Source of the DNA: Dyadobacter sp. NIV53
Lineage (GTDB): Bacteria > Bacteroidota > Bacteroidia > Cytophagales > Spirosomataceae
Reading direction: 5' to 3'
Assembly (NCBI RefSeq): GCF_019711195.1
Contig: NZ_CP081299.1
Coordinates: 5,118,501-5,182,500 of the forward strand
DNA: 64,000 bases
This document shows positions 35,453 to 43,772 of this stretch, in pieces; positions within the stretch are counted from its first letter, which is position 1; each line of letters begins with the position of its first letter. The notes below the pieces were generated by a model. That model was given only the letters and a program-made list of their open reading frames with translations, was not told the DNA's origin and made no database searches. The position numbers were made by a program, and so were the translations under genes.

Positions 35453-36709
35453 ATGAAAAAGATTCATCTTGTATTTACCTGTTTAATAGCAGGAACCATA
35501 TTAATTAGTTGTGATAGCAAGGAAAAAAAGGAAGCTGCATCCAGCGGCCCGGACTCAGTTGCGACTGTAACGGACAGTTTGGTCTTACCTGCACCTTTTA
35601 CCACAAAATCTGTTACAAACCGGCCCGATGAAGTAGGATGGAAGGACGGTCAAATGCCAAAGGCACCCGAAGGATTTGTAGTGACCAAATATGCAGATAA
35701 ACTTGAAAGTCCGCGCTGGACTTATATCGGGCCAAATGGTGATGTATTTGTGGCTGAATCGGGGACAAAGAAAAGTCCCGACCGGATTACTATTCTCCGC
35801 GATGTGAACAAAGATGGTATTCCTGAAATGCGGGAAGTTTTTCTTGAAAAACTGAACAAACCGCTTGGGATGCTTATCCTCAACAATTATTTCTATGTGG
35901 GAAACACTGATGGATTGTACCGTTATCCTTATAAACCTGGTGAAACAAAAATAACCGGCAAAGGAGTTAAGATTCTCAACCTGCCCGCTGGTGGATATAA
36001 CAATCACTGGACCAGAAATTTGCTCGCAAATGCAGACGGATCTAAAATTTATGTTTCGGTAGGATCGGGCAGTAATGTGGCCGAACATGGAATGGATAAT
36101 GAAATAAGAAGGGCAAATATCCTAGAAATTAATCCGGATGGAACTGGCGAAAAAGTGTATGCAAGCGGTTTGAGGAATCCGGTCGGAATGGATTGGGCAC
36201 CCGGAACCAAAACGCTTTGGACAGCTGTAAATGAACGAGATGAATTAGGCGACGATCTCGTTCCCGACTTTATCACAAGTGTAAAACAAGGTGGTTTTTA
36301 TGGCTGGCCATATTCGTATTTCGGTCAGAATAAAGATCCAAGAATGAAAGGCGAAGGTGCAGACCTGGTCGCTAAAGCTATTGTTCCGGATGTGCCGGTA
36401 GGTTCCCATACAGCTTCGTTGGGATTGGTTTTTTATAATAAAACAAAATTTCCTACAAAATATCACAATGGAGCTTTCATAGGTCAGCATGGTTCATGGA
36501 ACCGCTCAAAACTGGCTGGTTATAAAGTAATGTTTGTTCCGTTTAAAGACGGAAAACCATCCGGTAAACCCGAAGATTTCCTTACAGGTTTCATCGACAG
36601 CGAAAGCCAGGTATCCGGCCGTCCGGTAGATGTGACAATAGCGGAAGACGGTTCATTGCTTGTAAATGACGATTCCGGCAATGTAATCTGGCGGGTAACT
36701 GCGAAATAG
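35453..36709 (+). CDS. Sorbosone-dehydrogenase-like beta-propeller lipoprotein
   Basis: 418 residues. The lipobox ISC ends the signal (Cys20). The rest is a six-bladed propeller of the PQQ-dependent glucose/sorbosone dehydrogenase family: RITILRDVNKDGIPEMREVF, GLRNPVGMDWAPGTKTLWTAVNERDELGDDLVPD and HGSWNRSKLAGYKVMFVPF are typical. It may oxidise sugars in the periplasm with PQQ, though many Bacteroidota members have no proven cofactor. It stands alone, with a terminator after it. Confidence 0.9.
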   Translation: MKKIHLVFTCLIAGTILISCDSKEKKEAASSGPDSVATVTDSLVLPAPFTTKSVTNRPDEVGWKDGQMPKAPEGFVVTKYADKLESPRWTYIGPNGDVFVAESGTKKSPDRITILRDVNKDGIPEMREVFLEKLNKPLGMLILNNYFYVGNTDGLYRYPYKPGETKITGKGVKILNLPAGGYNNHWTRNLLANADGSKIYVSVGSGSNVAEHGMDNEIRRANILEINPDGTGEKVYASGLRNPVGMDWAPGTKTLWTAVNERDELGDDLVPDFITSVKQGGFYGWPYSYFGQNKDPRMKGEGADLVAKAIVPDVPVGSHTASLGLVFYNKTKFPTKYHNGAFIGQHGSWNRSKLAGYKVMFVPFKDGKPSGKPEDFLTGFIDSESQVSGRPVDVTIAEDGSLLVNDDSGNVIWRVTAK

Positions 36710-36730
36710 TAAATTTGACTTGTGATAAGG

Positions 36731-36759
36731 CGACCTGATTCGAAAAGTCAGGTCGTTTT
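36731..36759 (+). terminator. Terminator after the sorbosone-dehydrogenase-like gene
   Basis: CGACCTGA (36731-36738) pairs with TCAGGTCG (36748-36755), followed by TTTTA. Confidence 0.85.
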
Positions 36760-36829
36760 ATTTTTGATTTTATTCGTTATTGTAGTTATTTAGTTTTTTA
36801 GAAGCAGTTAAAATTATTCCTAAGAAATC

Positions 36830-36860
36830 TTGTAAAATAATACCAATTGGTATATTTTTG
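36830..36860 (+). promoter_or_regulatory. TetR-gene promoter with 14-bp palindromic operator
   Basis: TTG (36830-36832), a 20-bp spacer and TATTTTTG (36853-36860) form a good Bacteroidota promoter. The spacer holds a perfect palindrome, ATACCAATTGGTAT (36840-36853). The start codon follows at 36868, so the leader is very short. A sister palindrome lies before the thioesterase gene (37485-37498), which argues for autoregulation by the TetR protein. Confidence 0.75.
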
Positions 36861-36867
36861 TATCGCA

Positions 36868-37466
36868 ATGGAAAATAAGACAAACAAAGCAGAAAGGACC
36901 AGGCAATTTATCGTTGAGAAAACGGCCCCTATTTTTAATAAAAGGGATTTGCCGGAACATCACTGAACGATATGATACATGCAACCGGACTTACAAAAGG
37001 CAGTATTTATGGTAATTTTGTAAACAAAGATGATGTTGCACTGGCTGCTTTTGATTTTAATCTTAAACAGGTAAATGGCGTGATCCAAAATGAGATGGAA
37101 AGCCGGAATACTTGCCGTGAAAAATTGCTGGTTTATACCAAAGTGTACGAGAATTTCCTCGAATTTCCTTTTCCTGACGGCGGTTGCCCAGTTTTGAATA
37201 CGGCCGTAGATTCGGACGATACACATGCGGAATTGAGACAAAAAGCGGCTGACGCAATTCAGAACTGGAAAAACATTATTTCCAAACTGATACAAAAGGG
37301 AATCCTCAACAAGGAATTCAGAGATGATGTTGATCCGGAGCAAATAGCACTTACGATTATTGCTACTATTGAGGGAGCGATCATGATTACTAAATTGACC
37401 GGAAAACTAAATTATCGCAGGTCTATTATGAGATCGGTGGAAAAGATAATTAATGATTTAGGCTAA
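36868..37466 (+). pseudogene. TetR-family regulator, frameshifted near codon 26
   Basis: The start MENKTNKAERTRQFIVEKTAPIFNK is a typical TetR N-terminus. The frame then reads RDLPEHH and stops at about 36965. The +1 frame continues the family sequence exactly: GFAGTSLNDMIHATGLTKGSIYGNF, then a ligand-binding domain to 37466. One base is missing at AATAAAAGGGA; an added A in the A-run would restore NKKGFAGTS. Intact it would be about 199 aa. The reading beyond the shift shows no other damage, so the mutation is recent or the base was lost in sequencing. Neighbouring thioesterase and SDR genes are the likely targets. Confidence 0.85.
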
Positions 37467-37471
37467 AAAAA

Positions 37472-37503
37472 TTTGAACTATAAAATACCGATCGGTATAA
37501 ATA
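37472..37503 (+). promoter_or_regulatory. Thioesterase promoter with second TetR-type operator
   Basis: The perfect palindrome ATACCGATCGGTAT (37485-37498) differs from the one before the TetR gene only in its central four bases. TTTG (37472-37475) lies 20 bases before TATAAATA (37496-37503), a partial -7 match, so the geometry resembles the first promoter. The regulated start is the ATG at 37506. Confidence 0.7.
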
Positions 37504-37505
37504 TA

Positions 37506-38021
37506 ATGAATGAGAATTTACGTGAGCGAACTTTCCATTGGGAAGACCCTATGAAAGGTGCAAAAGAGGCAGTAACTATGGCTGGGCTGGATTATTTTCA
37601 GGCAATAAATGATGGGAAATTACCTTTACCTCCTTTAATGCACGCCCTGGATTTTTATGTAGAAAGCATTGAAAAAGGAAAAGCAGTTTTTAAGTTTGAA
37701 CCCAATGAATTTCATTATAATCCGATCGGAACTGTTCATGGTGGTGTTATCTCAGCCATTCTGGATTCCGCAATGGGTTGCTCTCTTCACTCACTTCTTC
37801 CGGCAGGTACAGGTTACACGACACTTGAATTAAAAGTAAATTTTTTGAAAGCAATTACAATTAAATCCGGTGAGCTGAAAGCTGTTGGAAAAGTAATTCA
37901 TTCCGGAAGCAGGACTGCTCTTATTGAAGCTCAGCTGACTGATCAAAATGGTGCCATATATGCACATAGTACCAGTACATGCATGATTTTCAGTATAAAT
38001 CCGGAGTCATATAAAAGCTAA
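37506..38021 (+). CDS. PaaI-type hotdog thioesterase
   Basis: 171 residues from the ATG at 37506. An in-frame TTG at 37473 is rejected because it would place the operator and promoter inside the gene. The hotdog fold shows NPIGTVHGGVISAILDSAMGCSLHS, with the active-site HGG and the Asp helix, then GYTTLELKVNFLKAI. It hydrolyses acyl- or aryl-CoA thioesters in the cytoplasm. With the following SDR gene it forms the operon controlled by the neighbouring TetR-type repressor. Confidence 0.9.
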   Translation: MNENLRERTFHWEDPMKGAKEAVTMAGLDYFQAINDGKLPLPPLMHALDFYVESIEKGKAVFKFEPNEFHYNPIGTVHGGVISAILDSAMGCSLHSLLPAGTGYTTLELKVNFLKAITIKSGELKAVGKVIHSGSRTALIEAQLTDQNGAIYAHSTSTCMIFSINPESYKS

Positions 38022-38077
38022 AAATTAACAATCAAAAAGCTAAAAGCGGTCCGCCGCGCGGCTAAAACCTTAGAACT

Positions 38078-38818
38078 ATGAAAACAACTAATAATACGAT
38101 TTTAATCACTGGTGGAAGTGCAGGAATCGGTTTTGAAATCGCAAAAATGTTATCTGAAAAAGGCAACGAAGTTATTATCACCGGAAGAAATCCTGAAAGG
38201 CTTAAACAGGCGGTTGCACAATTATTAAATGTTACAGGTTTTGAATGTGATGTAACTAATGAAGATGAAGTAAATCAATTGGTTAACAAATTGAATACTG
38301 ATTTTCCAAAACTGAATATTGTGATCAATAACGCTGGTCAGGCTTATGCGTACAATCTGAGCGAAAGTACCAATACCTTTCAAAAAGCCAGTGATGAAAT
38401 GCTGACCAACTATTTATCAATTATCAGGATAAACGAGAAACTTCTTCCCCTGCTTCGAGCACAGCAGGAATCAGCTATTGTAAATGTTTCGAGTATTGTT
38501 GCATTTGTGCCAAATCAGGCCGCGGCGACATATGGAGCAAGTAAGGCTGCATTGCACTCTTATACACAAACGCTTCGGATTTCTCTCGCCAAATCAACAA
38601 GTGTTAAAGTTTTCGAATTAATGCCCCCGTTGGTTAATACTGATTTTTCTCAGGAAATAGGTGGTATTAACGGAATTTCCCCTGTTGTAGTAGCCGAAGA
38701 TCTGCTAAATGCTTTCGAAAATGATTCGTACGAAATTCATGTTGGCCGTACCGCTGATATTTATGCATTATTCCATGCTTCACCGGCGGATGCTTTACTG
38801 GCTATGAACCCAAATTAA
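38078..38818 (+). CDS. Short-chain dehydrogenase/reductase
   Basis: 246 residues, classical SDR. The cofactor motif TGGSAGIGFEIAK is at about residues 11-23, NNAG near 86-89 and the catalytic YGASK at about 152-156 (Ser in VSSIVAF). It belongs to the DltE-like branch. It follows the thioesterase by 56 bases; the gap includes a short GC-rich palindrome (GCCGCGCGGC). Substrate unknown. Confidence 0.92.
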   Translation: MKTTNNTILITGGSAGIGFEIAKMLSEKGNEVIITGRNPERLKQAVAQLLNVTGFECDVTNEDEVNQLVNKLNTDFPKLNIVINNAGQAYAYNLSESTNTFQKASDEMLTNYLSIIRINEKLLPLLRAQQESAIVNVSSIVAFVPNQAAATYGASKAALHSYTQTLRISLAKSTSVKVFELMPPLVNTDFSQEIGGINGISPVVVAEDLLNAFENDSYEIHVGRTADIYALFHASPADALLAMNPN

Positions 38819-38892
38819 AGTTATGTTTCCGTTTTAGATATATAGTTTTATTAAATTATAAAGCCTTAAAAATTAGTAGTTTAAATAAAAAA

Positions 38893-39135
38893 ATGGGATT
38901 TATGAAAAAGAGAATTGCTTTTGCTATGATTATGGGAATTATTACAACAGGTATCATTTCCTTTACATTGATTTCCATTAATATTGGATTTGTTCCCAAT
39001 TTTGTGGTGATTTGGCTCAGGGCTTGGAGCACATCATATCTGGTAGTCATTCCTGCCATATTATTGATCGGTCCGAAAGTTCAGAATCTTGTTGATGTAA
39101 TGTTTAAAGAAACGACATCTACCAGGTTAGAATAA
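38893..39135 (+). CDS. DUF2798 small membrane protein
   Basis: 80 residues with two membrane helices (about 8-30 and 43-62). The pattern MKKRIAFAMIMGIITTGIISF, then FVVIWLRAWSTSYLVVIPAILLIGPKVQNLVDVMF, is that of DUF2798. Function unknown. An in-frame ATG at 38902 is an alternative start. It lies 33 bases before fabF on the same strand. Confidence 0.85.
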   Translation: MGFMKKRIAFAMIMGIITTGIISFTLISINIGFVPNFVVIWLRAWSTSYLVVIPAILLIGPKVQNLVDVMFKETTSTRLE

Positions 39136-39168
39136 GGACAGAAAACCGAAGAAATTTTTAAAATTTTT

Positions 39169-40422
39169 ATGAAAAGAGTAGTAGTTACAGGTTTAGGTGC
39201 AATTACACCGTTGGGAAATACGGTAGATGAATTCTGGCAAAATATCCTGGCCGGAAAAAGCGGCGCAGGAGCGATTACAAAATTTGATACTTCTAAATTC
39301 AAAACGCACTTTGCATGCGAAGTAAAACACTTTAATGCAGTAGATTTTATTGATAAAAAGGAAATAAAAAAATACGATGTCTTTACGCAGTTCGCTATTG
39401 TAGCAAGTGATGAAGCGATTAAAGATGCCGGTCTGGATTTTTCTCAGATGAGTGAAGAGGAACGATACGAAGTGGGCGTAATCTGGGGAAGTGGTAATGG
39501 AGGAATTGGTACTTTTGAAGAACAGCTTCGCGAATACCACACAGGCGATGGAACACCACGTTTCAGCCCGTATTTTATTCCAAAGATGATCGTAGATATT
39601 GCAGCAGGAGTTATCTCGATCCGCCATAAATTACATGGCCCCAACTACTGTACAGTTTCTGCATGTGCTTCGTCTAATACGGCTATAATCAATGCGTTTG
39701 ATACCATACGTCTGGGCAAAGCCACAATCATGATTGCGGGTGGGTCAGAGGCCGCCATTACAAATTCATCTTTGGGGGGATTCAGTTCAGCACAGGCTTT
39801 GTCGAAACGCAATGATGATCCTGAAACGGCATCGAGGCCATTTGATAAAGACCGCGATGGTTTTGTGATGGGAGAAGGTGCTGGTGCACTTGTACTCGAA
39901 GAATGGGAGCATGCTGTCAAAAGAGGTGCAACAATTTATGCCGAACTGGTTGGAGGCGGAGCAGCTGCCGATGCCTACCATTTAACAGGTACTCCTCCGG
40001 ACGGTTTGGGTGCTTATCTGGGTATGTCGAAAGCATTGAGTGACGCAGGGATTTCTGCTGATAAAATTGATTACGTCAATGCTCACGCAACGTCTACAGG
40101 TTTGGGTGATATGAGTGAATTGCATGGAATTAAGCGCGTATTTGGCGATCATCCGGTTGTTATTGGTGCTACCAAATCCATGACCGGCCATTTGCTGGGT
40201 GCAGCGGGCGCTGTAGAAAGTATTGTCAGCGTATTATCGATCAGGGACAATGTGATTCCGGGAACAATTAATACGCAGAATCTGGATGAGCACATTCCGG
40301 AAGGACTGGATATTATTCTGGGAAAATCACGTCAGCAAACTGTTAATTACGTCTTGAACAACACATTCGGTTTCGGCGGCCACGTTGCTAGCTCGATTTT
40401 CAAGAAGTATACTGGAGAATAA
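39169..40422 (+). CDS. fabF: 3-oxoacyl-ACP synthase II
   Basis: 417 residues. Condenses malonyl-ACP with acyl-ACP during fatty acid elongation in the cytoplasm. Catalytic Cys lies in TVSACASSNTAI (about residue 163), the His residues in NAHATSTGLGD and SMTGHLLGAAGAVE, and the C-terminal NNTFGFGGHVASSIF is typical. It is not next to other fatty acid genes and could be a second, specialised copy. A long hairpin follows. Confidence 0.95.
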   Translation: MKRVVVTGLGAITPLGNTVDEFWQNILAGKSGAGAITKFDTSKFKTHFACEVKHFNAVDFIDKKEIKKYDVFTQFAIVASDEAIKDAGLDFSQMSEEERYEVGVIWGSGNGGIGTFEEQLREYHTGDGTPRFSPYFIPKMIVDIAAGVISIRHKLHGPNYCTVSACASSNTAIINAFDTIRLGKATIMIAGGSEAAITNSSLGGFSSAQALSKRNDDPETASRPFDKDRDGFVMGEGAGALVLEEWEHAVKRGATIYAELVGGGAAADAYHLTGTPPDGLGAYLGMSKALSDAGISADKIDYVNAHATSTGLGDMSELHGIKRVFGDHPVVIGATKSMTGHLLGAAGAVESIVSVLSIRDNVIPGTINTQNLDEHIPEGLDIILGKSRQQTVNYVLNNTFGFGGHVASSIFKKYTGE

Positions 40423-40443
40423 ACTTTCGGTTAAAATATAAAT

Positions 40444-40516
40444 AATGATCAATTTTCAACGCTTAATGTTCAGCCTTACAGTTGAATATTAAGCGTTGAC
40501 AATTGATCATTGAATT
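40444..40516. terminator. Long 29-bp inverted repeat between convergent genes
   Basis: The arms 40444-40472 and 40483-40511 are complementary at 27 of 29 positions around a 10-base loop, followed by TTTTTT. It can end both fabF and the convergent HAD gene. Both arms are built of 7-base units: the right one consists of five heptads starting TTGA or TTAA (40482-40516). Confidence 0.8.
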
Positions 40517-40557
40517 TTTTTACATCAAAAGATAACTGCTTCGATTCAGATTTTTAC

Positions 40558-41379
40558 TTATAGCTGATTAGTGACAACTACCGGATCAAGCAGCTCTGAC
40601 AATACTTCAACTACACCGTTTTCGTCGTTACTTTTCGCAACAAACCTTGCTATTTTTTTAACTTCAGGATGTGCGTTGGCCATTGCGTAAGAATAATATG
40701 CTTTTTGAAGTAATTCCAGATCGTTCAGATAATCACCGAATGCCATAGTCTGCTCAAAAGTAATACCGAATTTTTCCTGAAGAACTTCCATTGCCCTTCC
40801 TTTATTGGCCTGTTTATGAGAAATATCCAGCCAGATCGGGCCTGAAACTTTTACCTGCAAAGTCGTTTCCAGGTGTTTGAAATGCGGGTAACTGTTTTTT
40901 TCTGAACCGGCCAGATCACACAATGTAAATTTTAGAAACTGGTCGTCTTCCACTTTAAGAAGATCTTCAACGATTTCGTATCGTTCGAAATAGAGTTTCA
41001 AATGATCTATAAATTCTGGCTCGGCACTTTCTACGTATGCTTTTTTCTTACCGCAAATGATCGCGTATGTGTTTGGGATATTTTTTGAAGTAACAATAAG
41101 TTCTCTTACAATGTCCTGGTCAATAGCCTGAATATGGATTTCTTCATCCTGAAAAACCACATAACTGCCATTTTCTGCCGCAAAGATAACTTCATCTTTT
41201 ACCGCTTCCAGTTTCTTTTCCAGATTGTAATATTGCCTTCCGCTTGCTGCAACAAAAATGATTCCCTGATCTTTTAACTTTCTGAAAACTGGAAAAAATG
41301 ACTCGTTCAGTTCATGTCTGGTATTAAGAAGGGTGCCGTCCATGTCGGTTGCAATCAGGCGGATATCGGAAATTTGCAT
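40558..41379 (-). CDS. Cof-type HAD-superfamily phosphatase
   Basis: 273 residues. Motif I DMDGTLLNTRHEL is at about residues 12-24, motif II is VAASGRQYYN, motif III is the Lys in KGRAMEVL and motif IV is FGDYLNDLELL. The large cap domain (85-190) marks the Cof / type IIB branch, which hydrolyses sugar phosphates, FMN or pyridoxal phosphate. Cytoplasmic. Divergent from the EamA gene. Confidence 0.93.
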   Translation of the reverse strand: MQISDIRLIATDMDGTLLNTRHELNESFFPVFRKLKDQGIIFVAASGRQYYNLEKKLEAVKDEVIFAAENGSYVVFQDEEIHIQAIDQDIVRELIVTSKNIPNTYAIICGKKKAYVESAEPEFIDHLKLYFERYEIVEDLLKVEDDQFLKFTLCDLAGSEKNSYPHFKHLETTLQVKVSGPIWLDISHKQANKGRAMEVLQEKFGITFEQTMAFGDYLNDLELLQKAYYSYAMANAHPEVKKIARFVAKSNDENGVVEVLSELLDPVVVTNQL

Positions 41380-41490
41380 AGTTTTAATTGGAATAGAAAA
41401 TGATAGAACCTTCCAAAGTGAACCTCATTTTATATCTTTCTGTTCCAATAAAAACAGCTCCTTCCGCAAATAAAACAATTTTCCGGCTTT

Positions 41491-42393
41491 ATGAAGTTTT
41501 CCAAGTATTACCTGATTGCATTTCTTTCCTTTGTTATGTGGGGATTTTTCAGCCTTGCTTTAAAGCCTTTACATCATTATCCTTCGCTTGATATTTTATT
41601 TTACCGTGTTTTTCTGTGTGCAGTTATTATGGTTTTTATCAGCTTGTTTTTACGCATAAAAGTGTTGAAAGAAAACATAGCTATTTTAAAAGCAATGTCT
41701 GCACAGCAACGCAATAGGATCATAGGATTAACACTGGGAGGCGGAGTTTTACTTACAGCCAACTGGTTTTTCTTCATTTATGTGATGAATCATATCAGTG
41801 TAAAAGCAGCTTCATTTGCTTATCTGGTTTGTCCGATTCTGACGACTGTAATTGCTTTTTTTGTTTTGCATGAAAAGCTCAGCAAATGGCAGTGGACCGC
41901 AGTTTTGTTAAGTGTAGTAAGTTGTATATTACTCTCATTCAATAATGTTGCTGATGTTGCTTATAGTATGATCGTTGCCGCTTCCTACGCATTGTATCTG
42001 GTAAGCCAGCGTAAGAATATGGGACTGGATAAATTCCTGGTACTCACCGTACAAATCCTTTTTTCTGCTTTGATATTACTTCCTTTTTATCCGTCATACA
42101 GCGCAGCTTTGCCGGACGACAGTACTTTTTACTGGTATATACTGTTGATAGCCGTTGTGTTTACCATCGTTCCGCTTTACATGAATCTGTATGCATTACA
42201 AGGAGTTACTTCTTCCACGATGGGTATTATGCTGTATATCAATCCACTCATGAATTTCGCCATTGCGCTGTTTTACTTTCACGAAACGATCAACAGTTTT
42301 CAGATTATAGCTTACTCGCTTATACTTATTTCTATAGTGATATTTAATGAGCGGTTTATTTTTAGGAGGAGAGGGAATGTGGTGGTGGGGTAA
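41491..42393 (+). CDS. EamA-family (RarD-like) transporter
   Basis: 300 residues, ten predicted membrane helices in two EamA halves. The start SKYYLIAFLSFVMWGFFSLALKPLHHYPSLDILFYRVFLC is that of RarD-like permeases. Probably exports an amino acid or other metabolite. Single gene. The two-hairpin repeat copy A begins directly after its stop. Confidence 0.9.
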   Translation: MKFSKYYLIAFLSFVMWGFFSLALKPLHHYPSLDILFYRVFLCAVIMVFISLFLRIKVLKENIAILKAMSAQQRNRIIGLTLGGGVLLTANWFFFIYVMNHISVKAASFAYLVCPILTTVIAFFVLHEKLSKWQWTAVLLSVVSCILLSFNNVADVAYSMIVAASYALYLVSQRKNMGLDKFLVLTVQILFSALILLPFYPSYSAALPDDSTFYWYILLIAVVFTIVPLYMNLYALQGVTSSTMGIMLYINPLMNFAIALFYFHETINSFQIIAYSLILISIVIFNERFIFRRRGNVVVG

Positions 42394-42397
42394 TAGA

Positions 42398-42442
42398 GCG
42401 TTACCAACGCAAAACCATAATCGCCCCGATTGCAAATCGGGG
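42398..42442 (+). repeat. 45-bp two-hairpin (REP-like) repeat, copy A
   Basis: Hairpin one is GCGTT-ACC-AACGC. A spacer AAAACCATAATCG follows, then hairpin two, CCCCGATT-TGCA-AATCGGGG. It matches copy B (43182-43226) at 42 of 45 positions in the same orientation; the differences are in the first loop and its edge, so pairing is kept. The two copies bracket the PIN toxin-antitoxin remnant. Confidence 0.85.
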
Positions 42443-42480
42443 TTAGCTGAATTAGCTAAAGGGGAAATAGGTAATAGAGT

Positions 42481-42920
42481 TTAACCAACTAATTTCTCGA
42501 ACAATTCACCAGTAACAATGGTACGGTCAAATCCCATTGTTTTTAAATGAGTAACCAGTTTTTTGTCACCAGTCCAAAGCCAGCCATTTGTTTGTAAGGA
42601 TAATGCAACATAGCTGATATCAAAAGCATCAATACCGATTGTAAGACGTTCTGCTTCTTTTCAATGCTCCTGTTCAATTAATGTTTCATTAACCAAAGAA
42701 TTTGTCGAAGCACAGAATATAATATATCAAGAACCTCATTTTGAGGTCTTTTAGAAAACTTTATAATTTTTGGCTGGTGTTTAAATAGTTCAATAAAAGC
42801 ATAATAGCAATTCATTTTTTCAAATGGAGGAGCGGGATGTGCAATAATTTCTCCTATTCTGCTATCTGGTGAAATTACGGCACTAAACAGAATATTCATA
42901 TCGACGACTACAATCATCAT
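42481..42920 (-). pseudogene. Decayed VapC/PIN toxin (frameshift plus stop)
   Basis: The start MMIVVVDMNILFSAVISPDSR carries the first PIN Asp, and the first 75 residues read without damage. After SVLRQI the frame is lost (one base missing near 42700), and the continuing frame gives LVNETLIEQEH, then TGA at 42661-42663 where Trp is expected. It then reads on through KEAERLTIGIDAFDISYVALSL, with the conserved Asp pair, to the stop at 42481. Rejoined it is about 146 aa, full length for the family. Two independent lesions make true decay more likely than sequence error. It overlaps the antitoxin gene by 4 bases (ATGA). Confidence 0.88.
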
Positions 42921-43120
42921 TTAATAAACAAGCTACGGTTTATGCTCCACCAGTCTTTATGCACTTCTCTCGCCAATTCCGCTGCCTGCTCTTCTGTTCC
43001 TTGATTTTTAGATATGGATTCCATCAAATTAAAATAATCCACTACTTTTTGAGCAGACCTGATATCGATAGGCCGGCTAACGCGAATTACCAACTCCTGA
43101 TTTTGTTGTTCAATAATCAT
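42917..43120 (-). CDS. Antitoxin of the decayed PIN module
   Basis: 67 residues, helical, rich in Glu/Gln/Lys: a short N-terminal strand-like part (MIIEQQNQELVIRVSRPID) then helices. It has no DNA-binding motif I can name. Its position directly before the PIN gene, with the ATGA overlap typical of translationally coupled pairs, identifies it as the antitoxin. The frame is intact although the toxin is broken, the order in which such modules usually decay. Confidence 0.7.
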   Translation of the reverse strand: MIIEQQNQELVIRVSRPIDIRSAQKVVDYFNLMESISKNQGTEEQAAELAREVHKDWWSINRSLFIK

Positions 43121-43181
43121 GCTTGTATTTATTTACTTCTTTCAAGTATAACATTCTCCTCTTTGAAAATCAAAGCCCAAC

Positions 43182-43226
43182 GCGTTGCAAACGCGAAACC
43201 ATAATCGCCCCGATTGCAAATCGGGG
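43182..43226 (+). repeat. 45-bp two-hairpin (REP-like) repeat, copy B
   Basis: GCGTT-GCA-AACGC, a GAAACCATAATCG spacer, then CCCCGATT-TGCA-AATCGGGG. See copy A at 42398. It runs directly into the 14-bp tandem repeat that starts at 43228. Confidence 0.85.
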
Positions 43227-43227
43227 C

Positions 43228-43287
43228 GACCCGCGTAGGGCGACCCGCGTAGGGCGACCCGCGTAGGGCGACCCGCGTAGGGCGACC
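43228..43287. repeat. 14-bp tandem repeat, 4.3 copies
   Basis: The unit GACCCGCGTAGGGC is repeated four times without a single mismatch (43228-43283) and followed by GACC. Each unit holds a small CCC/GGG hairpin. Perfect identity points to recent expansion by slippage. There are no spacers, so it is not a CRISPR array. Confidence 0.92.
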
Positions 43288-43300
43288 ACCAGCAAATTAA

Positions 43301-43759
43301 TCACCTCACTTTCAAACTCCTGATCTTTTCATTCGATATTCCTTTGATATAATCATGAGAATCTTCCTGTGAAATGCTTCTGACTTTTTCCATTAACTCG
43401 GGGCTAACGGTTTTGGGCAATGATTGTATTGCGAATTTTCTTACACCTACATCTTTATCCGTAATCAGTGCAGACAGAATTCTCTCTGTAGCCGCCGGTT
43501 GTTTGAGCACATTGGCAGAGTGGGCAATTGCTACTCTTACTGCACTTCTTTTATCTTTTACTGAATTAAATATCACCTCATTGCTTTCCGGGTTGTCAAC
43601 ACGGCTTAGTGCAAAAATGGCTCTTGCGGCCAGCCAGGCTTCATCTTCTTTCAATAGTTTTTTGAGTGAAGGAATATCTTCCGCAGTTATTTGGGAATAC
43701 ATGGTTTCGTTCGCTTCTATTGCGCTGAGTATCGCACGGACTTCTTCGTAGCTTTTCAT
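43301..43759 (-). CDS. HEAT-repeat protein
   Basis: 152 residues made of about four HEAT/PBS-lyase-type helical repeats, e.g. DIPSLKKLLKEDEAWLAARAIFALSRVDNPESNEVIFNSVKDKRSAVRVAIAHSANVL. No signal peptide. Such proteins are usually binding scaffolds, sometimes linked to modification enzymes; no partner is obvious. It lies 13 bases downstream of the matrixin gene on the same strand and may be co-transcribed with it. Confidence 0.85.
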   Translation of the reverse strand: MKSYEEVRAILSAIEANETMYSQITAEDIPSLKKLLKEDEAWLAARAIFALSRVDNPESNEVIFNSVKDKRSAVRVAIAHSANVLKQPAATERILSALITDKDVGVRKFAIQSLPKTVSPELMEKVRSISQEDSHDYIKGISNEKIRSLKVR

Positions 43760-43772
43760 TTATTTTTCTTGA

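Noticed and set aside
35585..36088. 167-residue minus-strand frame inside the sorbosone-dehydrogenase-like gene
   Set aside because: Antisense shadow of a clear propeller gene.
38040..38065. GC-rich palindrome GCCGCGCGGC between thioesterase and SDR as a third operator
   Set aside because: It does not resemble the ATACC-N4-GGTAT sites and lies inside the operon; more likely a short hairpin or repeat remnant.
43228..43287. Possible CRISPR array
   Set aside because: Units are only 14 bp and directly adjacent with no spacers; no cas gene nearby.
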